From assembly GCF_018070565.1 (NCBI RefSeq), contig NZ_JAGPXL010000015.1, positions 114,134 to 178,133 on the forward strand: a stretch of 64,000 nt of DNA, read 5' to 3'. Below are positions 53,472 through 62,552 of this stretch, one piece after another; position 1 is the stretch's first letter; every line of letters starts with the position of its first letter. The notes beneath the pieces are model-generated. The model was not told the DNA's origin. It searched no databases and saw only the letters and a list, made by a program, of their open reading frames with translations. This DNA comes from Streptomyces sp. B93 (GTDB taxonomy: Bacteria > Actinomycetota > Actinomycetes > Streptomycetales > Streptomycetaceae). A program made the position numbers and the translations under genes.

Positions 53472-54200
53472 ATGACGTGCTGGTACGAGGGCCCCCTGGC
53501 GGCGTTCGACACGGAGACGACGGGTGTGGACGTGGAGGCGGACCGGATCGTCTCGGCGGCCGTGGTGGTCCAGGACGTTCCGGGTGGCCGGCCGCGGGTG
53601 AGCCGCTGGCTGGTGAACCCGGGGGTGCCGGTGCCCGCCGCGGCGACGGCGGTGCACGGGCTGACGGAGGACCATCTCCAGCGCAACGGCCGCTGGCCCG
53701 CGCCGGTGATGTACGAGATAGCGTCGCTGCTGGCCGAACACGCCGGCGTGGGACGGCCGTTGGTGGTGATGAACGCGCCGTTCGACCTCACGCTGCTCGA
53801 CCGTGAGCTGCGTCGGCACCGGGCGTCGTCGCTGGACCGCTGGTTCGAGTCGGCGCCGCTGCTGGTGCTGGACCCGCGGGTGCTCGACAAGCACCTGGAC
53901 CGCTACCGCAAGGGCCGCCGCACGCTGACGGACCTGTGCGCGCACTACGGCGTGGTCCTGGACGGCGCGCACGACGCGGCGGCGGACGCGCTGGCCGCGC
54001 TGGAGGTCGTACGGGCGCTGGGGGCACGGTACGCGGCGCGGCTGGAGCGGCTGTCCCCGGGGGAACTGCACACCCTCCAGGCGGTGTGGCACGCGGCGCA
54101 GGCCCGGGGCCTTCAGGCGTGGTTCGCCCGCAGCGGCACGGAGGAGGCGGTGGACCCGGCGTGGCCGCTGCGCCCGGACCTGCCCGCTGCGGCGGCCTAG
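53472..54200 (+). CDS. DnaQ-like DEDDh 3'-5' exonuclease
   Basis: The 242-aa protein has all DEDDh catalytic residues: Asp13 and Glu15 (FDTETTG), Asp105 (MNAPFDLTLL), His167 and Asp172 (HDAAADALAA). It has no polymerase or BRCT domain, so it is a stand-alone exonuclease acting on DNA or RNA ends. ATG 53472 has GAGGAG at 53456-53461. A 196-bp region separates it from the divergent DUF4365 gene and ends in a strong shared terminator with tRNA-Val. Confidence 0.93.
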   Translation: MTCWYEGPLAAFDTETTGVDVEADRIVSAAVVVQDVPGGRPRVSRWLVNPGVPVPAAATAVHGLTEDHLQRNGRWPAPVMYEIASLLAEHAGVGRPLVVMNAPFDLTLLDRELRRHRASSLDRWFESAPLLVLDPRVLDKHLDRYRKGRRTLTDLCAHYGVVLDGAHDAAADALAALEVVRALGARYAARLERLSPGELHTLQAVWHAAQARGLQAWFARSGTEEAVDPAWPLRPDLPAAAA

Positions 54201-54209
54201 GGAATGCAA

Positions 54210-54240
54210 AAAGCCGGTCCGCTGCGGCGGACCGGCCTTT
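54210..54240. terminator. Bidirectional terminator between the exonuclease gene and tRNA-Val
   Basis: A stem of 10 G/C-rich pairs plus A-T pairs, with a TGCG loop, spans 54210-54240. On the minus strand it reads a GC stem followed by TTTTT, a textbook intrinsic terminator for tRNA-Val. On the plus strand it ends in CTTT after the exonuclease. Confidence 0.9.
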
Positions 54241-54245
54241 CCCGG

Positions 54246-54317
54246 TGGGCGATACTGGGTTCGAACCAGTGACCTCTTCGGTGTGAACGAAGCGCTCTCC
54301 CACTGAGCTAATCGCCC
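54246..54317 (-). tRNA. tRNA-Val(CAC)
   Basis: A full 72-nt cloverleaf on the minus strand: acceptor GGGCGAT/ATCGCCC with discriminator A, D arm GCTC-AGTGGGA-GAGC, anticodon arm CTTCG-TTCACAC-CGAAG with anticodon CAC reading GUG (valine), and T arm ACTGG-TTCGAAC-CCAGT. The 3' CCA is not encoded, as is common in Streptomyces. Confidence 0.98.
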
Positions 54318-54356
54318 GGGAACGCACTGAACCATACAGGCCCGGCCGGGTTTCCT

Positions 54357-54803
54357 TCAAACCGCTTGCAGGTGGGCGGCGAGGCCGCGCCGTCCGGCCC
54401 GCATCATCAGCCAGTGGTTGGCCCGGAACACCGGCCGTCCCGGCACGGCCAGCCGTCTGAGCAGTGGCTTGCCGACGTCGACGACCTGTTCGTAGCGGGC
54501 GACGCAGCCGGGGCCGTCCGGGGCGACCGTCCAGCGCGCCCACCCCTCGATGTCCCCGCTCACCACGGCCTCCAGCACGCCCGCCGCCGCGTCCCGCCGC
54601 ACCTCTCGCGCGGTGAAGGTCATGTCGTACGGCAGCAGGGAGCGGATGTGGATGACGCCGCTGGTGTCGTCGACGCGGTCGACCCGGCGGACCTGGCGCC
54701 ACCAGCGGGGGTACTCCTCGGCCCGCATCAGCGCGTCGTACACGGCGGCGGGCGGGGCGGGCAGGGGCCAGACACTGAGGAAGCGGTAATGGTTCCAGTC
54801 CAT
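54357..54803 (-). CDS. SRPBCC (START-like) protein
   Basis: 148-aa protein of the polyketide cyclase/dehydrase-like lipid-binding superfamily: WNHYRFLSVWPLPAPPAAVYDALMRAEEYPRWW at the start, then alternating strands (GVIHIRSLLPYDMTFTAREV, VLEAVVSGDIEGWARWTV) and a terminal helix. Ligand or substrate unknown. ATG 54803 is the start; a longer frame has no homology. First gene right of the tRNA. Confidence 0.8.
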   Translation of the reverse strand: MDWNHYRFLSVWPLPAPPAAVYDALMRAEEYPRWWRQVRRVDRVDDTSGVIHIRSLLPYDMTFTAREVRRDAAAGVLEAVVSGDIEGWARWTVAPDGPGCVARYEQVVDVGKPLLRRLAVPGRPVFRANHWLMMRAGRRGLAAHLQAV

Positions 54804-54849
54804 GTACTGGGTCTGCCCGCCAGGGAACGCACGGAACGCCGGGCCGGAT

Positions 54850-54878
54850 CTGAGTACGGGCTGAGTACCCGCACTCAG
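54850..54878. promoter_or_regulatory. Direct repeats upstream of the 775-aa membrane protein gene
   Basis: CTGAGTAC occurs at 54850-54857 and again at 54861-54868 (one DNA turn apart), followed by the partly complementary GCACTCAG at 54871-54878. The cluster lies 35-63 bp before the ATG at 54913, and could control either divergent gene. Confidence 0.5.
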
Positions 54879-54912
54879 GCCGTGTGACGTGACGGGGACC
54901 ACACTCGCCGGT

Positions 54913-57240
54913 ATGACGCACATCCCGTCCCCGGCCGAGGAACTGCGCCTCCTCGACGCCGAGCTGTACCGACTGGACGCCCGCCGCGCCCAGTTGCTGA
55001 ACCGGCGCGCATGGCTGGTCACCCAGCTGCGCCCGGTGTGGCCCGCGCCCACGGCTCCCGCCGCCCCGCGTGCGGAGGCCTCGGCGCCCGGTGTGCAGAA
55101 CGTGCTGCTGCTCCTCGGCGGTGTTCTGCTGACCCTGGCGGCGACCGCGTTCACGCTGGTCAGCTGGGGGCACCTGGGGATCGCGGGGCGGGCCGCGGTG
55201 CTCGGCGGGGTGACGCTGGCCACGCTCGCCGCGCCGCTGCCGCTGCTGCGGCGGGGGCTGCGTTCGACGGGCGAGACGGTGGCGGGCCTCGGGCTGGCGC
55301 TGACGGTGCTGGACGCGTACGCGCTGTACGAGGCCGGGTTCGGGTCGGCGGACGGCACCGGGTACGCGGCGGTGGCCTCGGCGGTGCTGGCGGCGGGGTG
55401 GGCGGGTTACGGCCGTCTCCTGGCGGGCCTGGCCGGGCCGGGGCTGCGCCTGCCCCTCCCGGCGGCACTGGTGGCGGCCCAACTCCCCCTGCCGCTCGCC
55501 GCGGTGGCCTGGGGCGCCGATGCGTACGGCATCACGGGCGCGCTGCTGCTCACCGCGGCGTGCGACGCGGCGCTGGCGCTCCGGGTGCCCGCCGGTGCCC
55601 CGCGCGTGACCGTGACGGCCGGCGCGTACGGCATGGGCGGCTGGGGCGTACTGGCGGCCGGGTTGCTGTCCTGGACGGCGCCCGGTCCGAGCGCCGCCGC
55701 CCGTGCGGCGGCGCTCCTCTTCCTCGCCGCGGCGGTCGCCCTGGGCACGGCCTGGCGGGCTCCCGGTGTGGCGCTGGGCAACGCGGTGGCCGGGGGGCTG
55801 CTCGTGACGGCTGGTGTGTCGGCCGTTCCGCACGCCGTGCTGCCGGACGCGTGGACGGTCCCGGTGCCTCTGGTCTGCGGTGTCGCGCTGCTCGCGGTGC
55901 TCCGCGTGGAGCGGGTGCCGGAGGGGGTGCGGGCCGGGCTGGCCTGGGCCTCCGGCGCCGTACAGGGTGTTGCCGTGCTGTGGGCGCTGCCGGTCGTGGC
56001 GGTGGTGCTCCTCGGGCCGGTCGACCAGGTGACCGAGGTGTGGTCGGGGGCGCCCGGTGATGCGCGGGAGGCGGTGACGGGCGTGCTGCCGTGGCCGCCG
56101 GACGCGGCGCTGGCGCCGGTCGTCCTGGCCGTGGTCGCCGGGACCTTGGCGCTGGCGGTCCGCGGCGACGAGTGGCGGCCCCGGGCCCTCGCCGCGGCGA
56201 CGGTCCTCGGCTGGGCGGCCGTACTGCTGCTGCCCGCGACGCTCCGGCTGCCGTACGCCGCGGCCCTCGTGGTGCTGTCCGTGGTCGCGGCGGCGCTGCT
56301 GGCGGTGCGGCGGACGGTGGCGACGGTGCTCGCGCTGCTCACCTCGCTCGGTCTCGCCCTGCTGTCCCTGGCCACCGAACCGGCCACCCTGCTGGTGCTC
56401 GCGTTCCTGACGGCCCTGTTCGCGGTGGCCGCCCGGCTGCCCGTGCCCGCCGCCACGGCGGTGGGGTACGCCGCCGCGCTCGCCTGCGCCACCGGGGCCG
56501 CGGCGGGCTGGCAGCCGCAGCACACCGCGCTGCTGGTGCTGCTGGTCCCGGCGGCGGCCGCGCTGTGGGCGACCCGGGTCGAGGGCACGACGAGGGTGAC
56601 CGTCGAGGTGGCGGGGGCTGTGGCGGGAGTGGTCGCCGTCGGTCTCGCGGTCGCCGATCCGCCGGTGCTGGCGCTGGTGCTGGCCCTGGCCGGGGTCATC
56701 GCCGCGGCCACGGCCGTGCGCGCCGACCGCCGCGAGGCCGGCTGGGCGGCGGCGGCCCTGTTCGTGCTGGCCACCTGGGTGCGCCTGGCGGCCTGGGAGG
56801 TGGAGACGCCCGAGGCGTACACGCTGCCGGCCGCCGTCCCGGCCCTGCTCGTCGGCGCCTGGCGCAGGCGGCGCGATCCGCGGGCCTCGTCCTGGATGGC
56901 GTACGGCCCCGGTCTGGGCGCGGGACTCATGCCCAGCCTCCTGGCGGCCTGGGGCGACCCGCACTGGCAGCGGCCGCTGCTGCTGGGTGCGGCGGCGCTG
57001 CTGGTGACGCTGCTGGGCGCCCGGCACCGGCTCCAGGCGCCGCTGGTGCTCGGCGGCTCGGTGCTGCTGCTGGACGCCCTGCACGAACTCGCCCCGTACC
57101 TGGTCCAGGTCGCGGGCGCGCTGCCCCGCTGGGCGCCTCCCGCCCTCGCCGGACTGCTGCTGCTCGCCCTGGGTGCGACGTACGAGCGGCGGCTCAGGGA
57201 CGTCCGGCGGTGGCGGGAGGCGCTGGGCAGACTGGACTAG
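54913..57240 (+). CDS. Large polytopic membrane protein (SCO7613 C-terminal-domain type)
   Basis: 775-aa protein, extremely Ala/Leu/Val/Gly-rich, with around 20 or more candidate membrane helices after a soluble coiled N-terminus (residues 1-50, EELRLLDAELYRLDARRAQLLNRR). This resembles the actinobacterial SCO7613 C-terminal-domain membrane family. No transporter motif is visible and function is unknown. ATG 54913 was preferred over a GTG 24 bp upstream. It is transcribed divergently from the START-like gene. Confidence 0.82.
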   Translation: MTHIPSPAEELRLLDAELYRLDARRAQLLNRRAWLVTQLRPVWPAPTAPAAPRAEASAPGVQNVLLLLGGVLLTLAATAFTLVSWGHLGIAGRAAVLGGVTLATLAAPLPLLRRGLRSTGETVAGLGLALTVLDAYALYEAGFGSADGTGYAAVASAVLAAGWAGYGRLLAGLAGPGLRLPLPAALVAAQLPLPLAAVAWGADAYGITGALLLTAACDAALALRVPAGAPRVTVTAGAYGMGGWGVLAAGLLSWTAPGPSAAARAAALLFLAAAVALGTAWRAPGVALGNAVAGGLLVTAGVSAVPHAVLPDAWTVPVPLVCGVALLAVLRVERVPEGVRAGLAWASGAVQGVAVLWALPVVAVVLLGPVDQVTEVWSGAPGDAREAVTGVLPWPPDAALAPVVLAVVAGTLALAVRGDEWRPRALAAATVLGWAAVLLLPATLRLPYAAALVVLSVVAAALLAVRRTVATVLALLTSLGLALLSLATEPATLLVLAFLTALFAVAARLPVPAATAVGYAAALACATGAAAGWQPQHTALLVLLVPAAAALWATRVEGTTRVTVEVAGAVAGVVAVGLAVADPPVLALVLALAGVIAAATAVRADRREAGWAAAALFVLATWVRLAAWEVETPEAYTLPAAVPALLVGAWRRRRDPRASSWMAYGPGLGAGLMPSLLAAWGDPHWQRPLLLGAAALLVTLLGARHRLQAPLVLGGSVLLLDALHELAPYLVQVAGALPRWAPPALAGLLLLALGATYERRLRDVRRWREALGRLD

Positions 57241-57251
57241 GGCCTGGCCGC

Positions 57252-59993
57252 CTACGACGGCATCCTGTGGCCGAGCAGTGCCAGGTTCTCGATGGCGGCG
57301 AGGCCGTACAGCGCGGTGTCGTTGGTGGACACCCAGGCGGCCTCGCTGCCCTCGACCAGGGCCATGGGGCCGGTGACCCGCTCGGTCTTCCAGGGTGCGG
57401 ACTCCTGGTAGCCGTCGGAGTTGTAGAACTTCTCCCAGGCCCGCTGGGCGAGCTTCTCGTCGCCGGTCTGGACGGCGGCGTAGGCGTCGAGGCGGGAGTG
57501 GCCCTGGAAGAGGATCAGGCTGCCGAAGTTGACGCCGTAGCGTGCGGCCTGTTCGGTCTTGGAGGCGTTGAAGTAGCGGCAGTAGTCGTAGTACGCCTCG
57601 TTGAACTCCGGCATGTCGACGAGGTCGATGAGTTCGGCGCACAGTTCGTTGAGGCCGAAGACGGCGGACAGGTGGGAGACGCCGACGACCGGTTCGGTGG
57701 CGACGGCGAACCTGCCGGTGTCGAGGTCGTACAGGCCGGTGCCCTGGACGAAGCCGTTGGGCTGGGCGGCGATGGTCTCCATGGTGGACAGCACGCGCGC
57801 CTTGGCCTTCTCCCACTTGGGGCCCTTGCGCTCCCACTCGGTGAGCCAGGCGGAGACCAGGCCGCTCCAGTCGGTGCCGAAGCCGATGGACAGGGCGTGC
57901 CGGTCGGGGGTGTAGGGCTCGGTGCGGATCTTGCGGATCGGGTCGAGGACGAGGAAGGTCTCGTCGGAGTCGACGTTGGCGTGCATGAGGTCGCCGACGC
58001 GTTCGTCGGCGGTGAGGAAGTAGTAGTAGCGGCGGTAGGTGGTGTTGGCGATGCGCTGCTGCTTGGCGCTGTCGGCGTAGTGCTGGACGCCGTGCCGGGT
58101 GCCGAGGCCCGCCCACTTGCCTAGGTGGTAGACGTCGACCTCGCCGGTGTGCCGGGTCATGGCCTCGGCGAAGCGGAAGATGTCGGCGCGGCCGGAGCGC
58201 AGGTAGGCGTACCAGAGCCACAGGTCGGGCGAGAGTTCGGAGTTGTCCCAGGCGTAGCCGCCGACGTCGTAGCGCCACTGGTGCCGCACGGTGTCGTAGG
58301 TGTGCATGATGTCGCCGTAGTCCCAGAAGCCGTACCACCGGCGCATCTCCACCTGGTCCCTGTAGTAGGTGAAAAGGAAGTCGAGGTGGTCCTCGATCTT
58401 GGCCTTGGCGGGGGTGGAGCGGTCGGGCTCGGCGTACAGGCCCTTGCCGAAGACACCCGCCTTGATGAGCTGCCCGGGCGGGGCAGCGAGCTGCGGCAGC
58501 ACCCGGACGGCCTCGATCTGCTCGGCCAGGGTCTCGGCGCTCGGGGTGGACTCGTTGGCCCAGAAGAGGAGTTCGGAGGTGCGGGCGATGCCGTAGGGGG
58601 TGCCGAACCCGGGCTCGTAGTCCTCGTAGGTGATGTTGAGGCCCTCGAGCTGCTCGGGGAAGGTGTCCTGGCCCATGCCGTCGTGGTAGAAGCGCAGGTC
58701 CATGGGCTGTGCCTCGGGTGACCAGAGCCAGAGGGTGACCTCGGCCTCGTCGGTGTGGGCGTCGCGGACGTCGAGCTGGGCGGGGAACTTCTCCCAGAAG
58801 TCCCGCAGTCCGAAGGAGAGGCCTCCGCTGGCGCCGCCGACGTAGCCGAAGCCGTTGGCGCGGCGTCCGCCGCCCGCGCCGATCCAGCCGTGGCCCTTCT
58901 TGGTGCGCTTGCGCAGGGTGAAGCCGTCGGCGGAGAGCTGGGAGAGGGTGTAGTCGCCCCATTCGGGGATGTACTGGAGGCGGGTGGTGACGCGCTGGTC
59001 CCAGGTGGCGGGGTCGGGCAGCTTCTCGCCCGCGTACTGCGCCGCCTGGACGGCCGCGCCGGGGTCGCGGCGCAGTCCGGTGATGCCCTTGACGGCCTCG
59101 CGGAGCATGCCGGTGCCCTCGCCGCCGATGCGGATGTGGCGGTCGTAGGACTCGTCGCGCAGGGGTACGGTGAAGCGGACGCCGAGGCCGCGGATGAAGT
59201 CGCCGCCGGCCTTGCCGGGTTCCTGGGTGCCGTCGTAGGTGATGGTGTGCACCATGCGGAAGGAGTCGGCGCCCGCGTAGAAGTAGAGGCGGATGGAGAA
59301 CGGCAGCCAGCCGCGGCTGCCCTTGCGGTGCTTGCCGTCGATGCGGACGACCGCGCGGACGGGGCCGTCCTGTTCGACCTTCACCTCCGAGACGGCGCCG
59401 TCGAAGCGTTCGTACTTCACGCTGCCCTGGTCGCCGTCCTGGATCTCGGGCTGGCGCAGCAGGACGAGGCGGCCGTCCTTGGCGATCACGGTGGAGCCGC
59501 GGGTGACGGACTTGACGAGGGTGGTACCGGACTTGGCGATACGGGCGGTGATGACGCCGGTGGAGACGTCGATGGTGCCGCCGCGCTGGTCGACGCTGAC
59601 CTTCCTGGCGGGGGCGGCGGGGGTGCCCGCGGCGAGGGTGAGCTTGCCGGAGCCCGCGTCGCCGACGGCGTGCGCGGTCCACTTCAGGGAGCCGTCGGGC
59701 CAGTAGGCCAGCGGCCAGGTCTGCACCGGTACGGCCCTGCCGTCGGCGTCGGTCAGCGCGAAGGTCTGGTCCTCCTGGAAGGCACCCTTGGGCCAGGGCA
59801 CGCCGACGGTGGAGCCGGGGGCCGCGCCCAGGCCGCCGTCCTCCAGCCAGTCCAGGGTCACGGGGTCGGCGTCGCCTGCGGCGGCCTGCGGGGCGGCCTG
59901 CGCGTCCTTGGCGCCGAGGGCCCAGCTGAACTGGGCGGCGGCTCCGGCGACGGCGGCTGCCTTGAGGAGGGACCTGCGGGGGATGGGGGACAT
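57252..59993 (-). CDS. Tat-exported exo-rhamnogalacturonan lyase-like protein (YetA/PcRGLX type)
   Basis: 913-aa secreted protein. The N-terminus has a twin-arginine signal (PRRSLLKAAAVAG) with likely cleavage after AKDAQA. The mature part opens with VTLDWLEDGG and GVPWPKGAFQ, features of the RIFT-barrel first domain of YetA/PcRGLX proteins; a central beta-sandwich and a large alpha/alpha region (HVWRYDVGGYAWDNSELSPDLWLWY-type sequence) follow. Family assignment is by recollection of these motifs. It would release sugars from a pectin side-chain polymer outside the cell. The neighbours (DUF624/YesL and CUT1 transporter) also occur near YetA in Bacillus pectin regulons. Confidence 0.82.
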   Translation of the reverse strand: MSPIPRRSLLKAAAVAGAAAQFSWALGAKDAQAAPQAAAGDADPVTLDWLEDGGLGAAPGSTVGVPWPKGAFQEDQTFALTDADGRAVPVQTWPLAYWPDGSLKWTAHAVGDAGSGKLTLAAGTPAAPARKVSVDQRGGTIDVSTGVITARIAKSGTTLVKSVTRGSTVIAKDGRLVLLRQPEIQDGDQGSVKYERFDGAVSEVKVEQDGPVRAVVRIDGKHRKGSRGWLPFSIRLYFYAGADSFRMVHTITYDGTQEPGKAGGDFIRGLGVRFTVPLRDESYDRHIRIGGEGTGMLREAVKGITGLRRDPGAAVQAAQYAGEKLPDPATWDQRVTTRLQYIPEWGDYTLSQLSADGFTLRKRTKKGHGWIGAGGGRRANGFGYVGGASGGLSFGLRDFWEKFPAQLDVRDAHTDEAEVTLWLWSPEAQPMDLRFYHDGMGQDTFPEQLEGLNITYEDYEPGFGTPYGIARTSELLFWANESTPSAETLAEQIEAVRVLPQLAAPPGQLIKAGVFGKGLYAEPDRSTPAKAKIEDHLDFLFTYYRDQVEMRRWYGFWDYGDIMHTYDTVRHQWRYDVGGYAWDNSELSPDLWLWYAYLRSGRADIFRFAEAMTRHTGEVDVYHLGKWAGLGTRHGVQHYADSAKQQRIANTTYRRYYYFLTADERVGDLMHANVDSDETFLVLDPIRKIRTEPYTPDRHALSIGFGTDWSGLVSAWLTEWERKGPKWEKAKARVLSTMETIAAQPNGFVQGTGLYDLDTGRFAVATEPVVGVSHLSAVFGLNELCAELIDLVDMPEFNEAYYDYCRYFNASKTEQAARYGVNFGSLILFQGHSRLDAYAAVQTGDEKLAQRAWEKFYNSDGYQESAPWKTERVTGPMALVEGSEAAWVSTNDTALYGLAAIENLALLGHRMPS

Positions 59994-60099
59994 GGCCTTT
60001 CCTTTCCGAGCGGGAGCAAGGTGGTCAGGGGCATGACAGGGACGGGTGCGGCACCCGGGCGGGCGCCGACCCTGGGGTCGTACGTCGGTGAACCGCGGC

Positions 60100-60699
60100 T
60101 CAGCGGTCGCGGTACCGCTCCTCCACGGCGACGGCCGCCGCCGCGACGACTCCCAGCACGGGAACCGCGAGCGGCGCGACGAACAGGGCGGACAGGGCCA
60201 CGACGGCCAGCCCGCCGACGATCAGGAAGGACCCTGCCGGATCCAGCACGGTCCGGCGCGCGGCGGCGGCGACCAGCGACCGCCAGGACGCGCCCGGCGT
60301 CCAGACGGCCGCCGCCCGCAGCAGCGCCACGGCCGCCGCGATCAGCGCGAAGACGCCGACGGCCCCGACGAGCGGCCCACCGGGCAGCCCGGCGCGGACC
60401 GCCCAGACGTCCACCCAGACCAGGGCGGCCGCCACCCACCCGGCGAGCCCGACGGCCCACCCGGCGCGCGCGGCCGTCCGGAAGTCCGCGACGAACTCCC
60501 GCAGCCCTCCGCCGACATGGGATGTACGGCGCCGCAGGTGCCGGGCCCCGGCGGCGAAGGCGGCGGGACAGGTGACGAGCCCGAGACAGGCCACGGTGAT
60601 CCACACGCCGGTCAGCAGGGACTCGGCGAAGACCGTGAACCGCTCCCCGAAGACCGACTCCCTGCGCGGGGAACGGGCTTTCACGCGTGCTTGCGCCAT
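60100..60699 (-). CDS. DUF624/YesL-family membrane protein
   Basis: 199-aa protein with about five membrane helices and the early FTVFAESLLTGVWITVACLGLVTCPAAFAAGA segment typical of DUF624. Members (YesL) lie in carbohydrate ABC-transporter operons, and their role is unsettled. It starts at ATG 60699, 10 bp after the permease stop. Confidence 0.88.
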   Translation of the reverse strand: MAQARVKARSPRRESVFGERFTVFAESLLTGVWITVACLGLVTCPAAFAAGARHLRRRTSHVGGGLREFVADFRTAARAGWAVGLAGWVAAALVWVDVWAVRAGLPGGPLVGAVGVFALIAAAVALLRAAAVWTPGASWRSLVAAAARRTVLDPAGSFLIVGGLAVVALSALFVAPLAVPVLGVVAAAAVAVEERYRDR

Positions 60700-60709
60700 G
60701 GTGACCGCC

Positions 60710-61585
60710 TCAGCCCTTCAGTCCGGACGTCGCCATACCGTCGATGAGGTAGCGCTGGAAGGCCATGAAGAAGGCGATGACCGGGATCAGCGCCACCAGC
60801 GACATGGCGATCATGCTGCCGTAGTTGGAGATGCCCTCCTGGTCGCGGAACATCATCAGGCCCAGGGAGACGGTGTACTTCTCGGGGGTGTTGAGGTAGA
60901 TCAACGGCCCCATGAAGTCGTTCCAGGCGTTGATGAAGGTGAAGATGGCGCTGGTGATGATGGCGGGACGGCTCAGCGGCAGCACGATGGACCAGTAGGT
61001 CCTCAGGTGCCCGCACCCGTCGAGCCGGGCGGCCTCGTCCAGCTCCCGCGGCAGCCCGCGCATGAACTGCACCATCAGGAAGACGAAGAACGCCTCCGTC
61101 GCCAGGAACTTGCCCGCCACCAGCGGCACCAGCGTGTCGACGAGTTCGAGGTTGCGGAAGAGCACGTACTGCGGGATGAGCAGGACGTGGTACGGCAGCA
61201 GCAGCGTGCCGATCATCAGCGTGAACAGCAGGTTCCGTCCGGCGAAGCGGATCTTGGCGAAGGCGTACGCGGTCAGCGAGCTGGACAGCACGACCCCGAC
61301 CACGGCGAGGACCGCGTACATCAGCGAGTTCCAGAAGAAGCTGCTGATGGGGATGCCGGAGATACCGTCGGCCAGTCCGGAGAAGTTCGCCCAGACCGGC
61401 TCGGTGGGCAGCAGGTCGAGGCTGGCGATGATGTCCTTGCTCGGCTTGAACGAGGCGCCGACCACCCAGATCACGGGGTACAGGACGACCGCGAGGACGA
61501 GCAGCGCGCCCACGTGCCAGGCGATCGATCCGACGCGGCGCCGCTCGTTCACGGTGCGCGGGGCGGGGCTGGTGGCGGTGGTCAC
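60710..61585 (-). CDS. Carbohydrate ABC transporter permease (MalG-like, CUT1)
   Basis: 291-aa inner-membrane permease with six membrane segments and the EAA loop ELDEAARLDGCGHLRTYWSIVLPLSRP-type sequence (EAA-x3-G-x9-I-x-LP) that contacts the ATPase. GTG 61585 overlaps the other permease's stop by 4 bp. It works with the MalF-like permease and the lipoprotein; no ATPase gene is present in the operon. Confidence 0.95.
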   Translation of the reverse strand: MTTATSPAPRTVNERRRVGSIAWHVGALLVLAVVLYPVIWVVGASFKPSKDIIASLDLLPTEPVWANFSGLADGISGIPISSFFWNSLMYAVLAVVGVVLSSSLTAYAFAKIRFAGRNLLFTLMIGTLLLPYHVLLIPQYVLFRNLELVDTLVPLVAGKFLATEAFFVFLMVQFMRGLPRELDEAARLDGCGHLRTYWSIVLPLSRPAIITSAIFTFINAWNDFMGPLIYLNTPEKYTVSLGLMMFRDQEGISNYGSMIAMSLVALIPVIAFFMAFQRYLIDGMATSGLKG

Positions 61586-62538
61586 TTGGCGGCCTCCTCG
61601 TAGTGCACCCACTTCTTCTGCGACCAGAACAGGACCGCCGTGACGAGGGCGACCGCGATCACCAGGGTCCAGGCCATGGCGGCCGCGAAGCCCATCTGGG
61701 CCTCCTTGAAGCCCTTCTGGTAGAGCAGACAGGTGTAGACGAGCGTGGCGTCGGCCGGTCCGCACCGGGTGTCGGAGACGACGTACGCGGAGCCGAACAC
61801 CTGGAACGCGTGGATCGACTCCAGCAGCACATTGAAGAACAGCACCGGGGAGATCATCGGCAGCGTGATGTTCCAGAACCGCCGCAGGGGACCGGCCCCG
61901 TCGACCTCGGCGGCCTCGTACAGCTCCCTCGGGACCTGCTTGAGGCCCGCCAGGAAGATGACCATCGGCGCGCCGAACTGCCAGATGCTCAGGGCCACCA
62001 GGGAGTACAGGACGTAGTCCGGGTTGCCGATCCAGCCGCCCACGTCGACACCGAAGATCTTCTGCGAACGGTCCACGATCGCGTCGTCCGAGAACAGCGC
62101 CCGCCATACGAAGCCCACGGAGACGCTGGCGCCGATCAGCGACGGCATGTAGAACGCGGCCCGGTACAGGCCCTGTCCGCGCCGGCTCTGCGCCAGCAAC
62201 AGCGCGACACCGAGCGCCAGCAGCAGCTTCAGCGGCGTGGCCACGACAACGTACTTCAGCGTGACCTCGACCGACTTCTGCCAGCGCGGGTCCTGGAACA
62301 TCGTCGTGAAGTTGTCCAGGCCCACCCACTTCGGTGGCGTGAACAGGTTGTAGCTGGTGAACGCGTAGTACAGCGACGCGATCATCGGCCCCGCCGTGAG
62401 CAGCAGGAAACCCGCGATCCACGGCGACACGAACAGGTAACCGGCGAGGTTCTCGCGGCGCCGCCCGCGCCGCCCGGCGACGGGAGCGGCGGGCCGCTTC
62501 CCGGCCGGGCGCGCGGGCGCTTCCTTGACGAGCGTCAT
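61582..62538 (-). CDS. Sugar ABC transporter permease (MalF-like, CUT1)
   Basis: 318-aa permease with a Pro/Arg-rich cytoplasmic head (1-30), six membrane segments and the EAA loop ELYEAAEVDGAGPLRRFWNITLPMISP-type sequence. ATG 62538 lies 14 bp after the solute-binding protein gene. Confidence 0.95.
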   Translation of the reverse strand: MTLVKEAPARPAGKRPAAPVAGRRGRRRENLAGYLFVSPWIAGFLLLTAGPMIASLYYAFTSYNLFTPPKWVGLDNFTTMFQDPRWQKSVEVTLKYVVVATPLKLLLALGVALLLAQSRRGQGLYRAAFYMPSLIGASVSVGFVWRALFSDDAIVDRSQKIFGVDVGGWIGNPDYVLYSLVALSIWQFGAPMVIFLAGLKQVPRELYEAAEVDGAGPLRRFWNITLPMISPVLFFNVLLESIHAFQVFGSAYVVSDTRCGPADATLVYTCLLYQKGFKEAQMGFAAAMAWTLVIAVALVTAVLFWSQKKWVHYEEAAK

Positions 62539-62552
62539 GGTGGTACGTCCCC

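Noticed and set aside
54246..54317. tRNA-linked integrative element
   Set aside because: No integrase, excisionase or duplicated tRNA end is visible in the window, so only a possible boundary is reported.
53788..59682. A 1964-codon open frame on the minus strand
   Set aside because: It is out of frame with the recognised genes, Arg/Pro/His-rich without domains, and spans the tRNA and several real genes.
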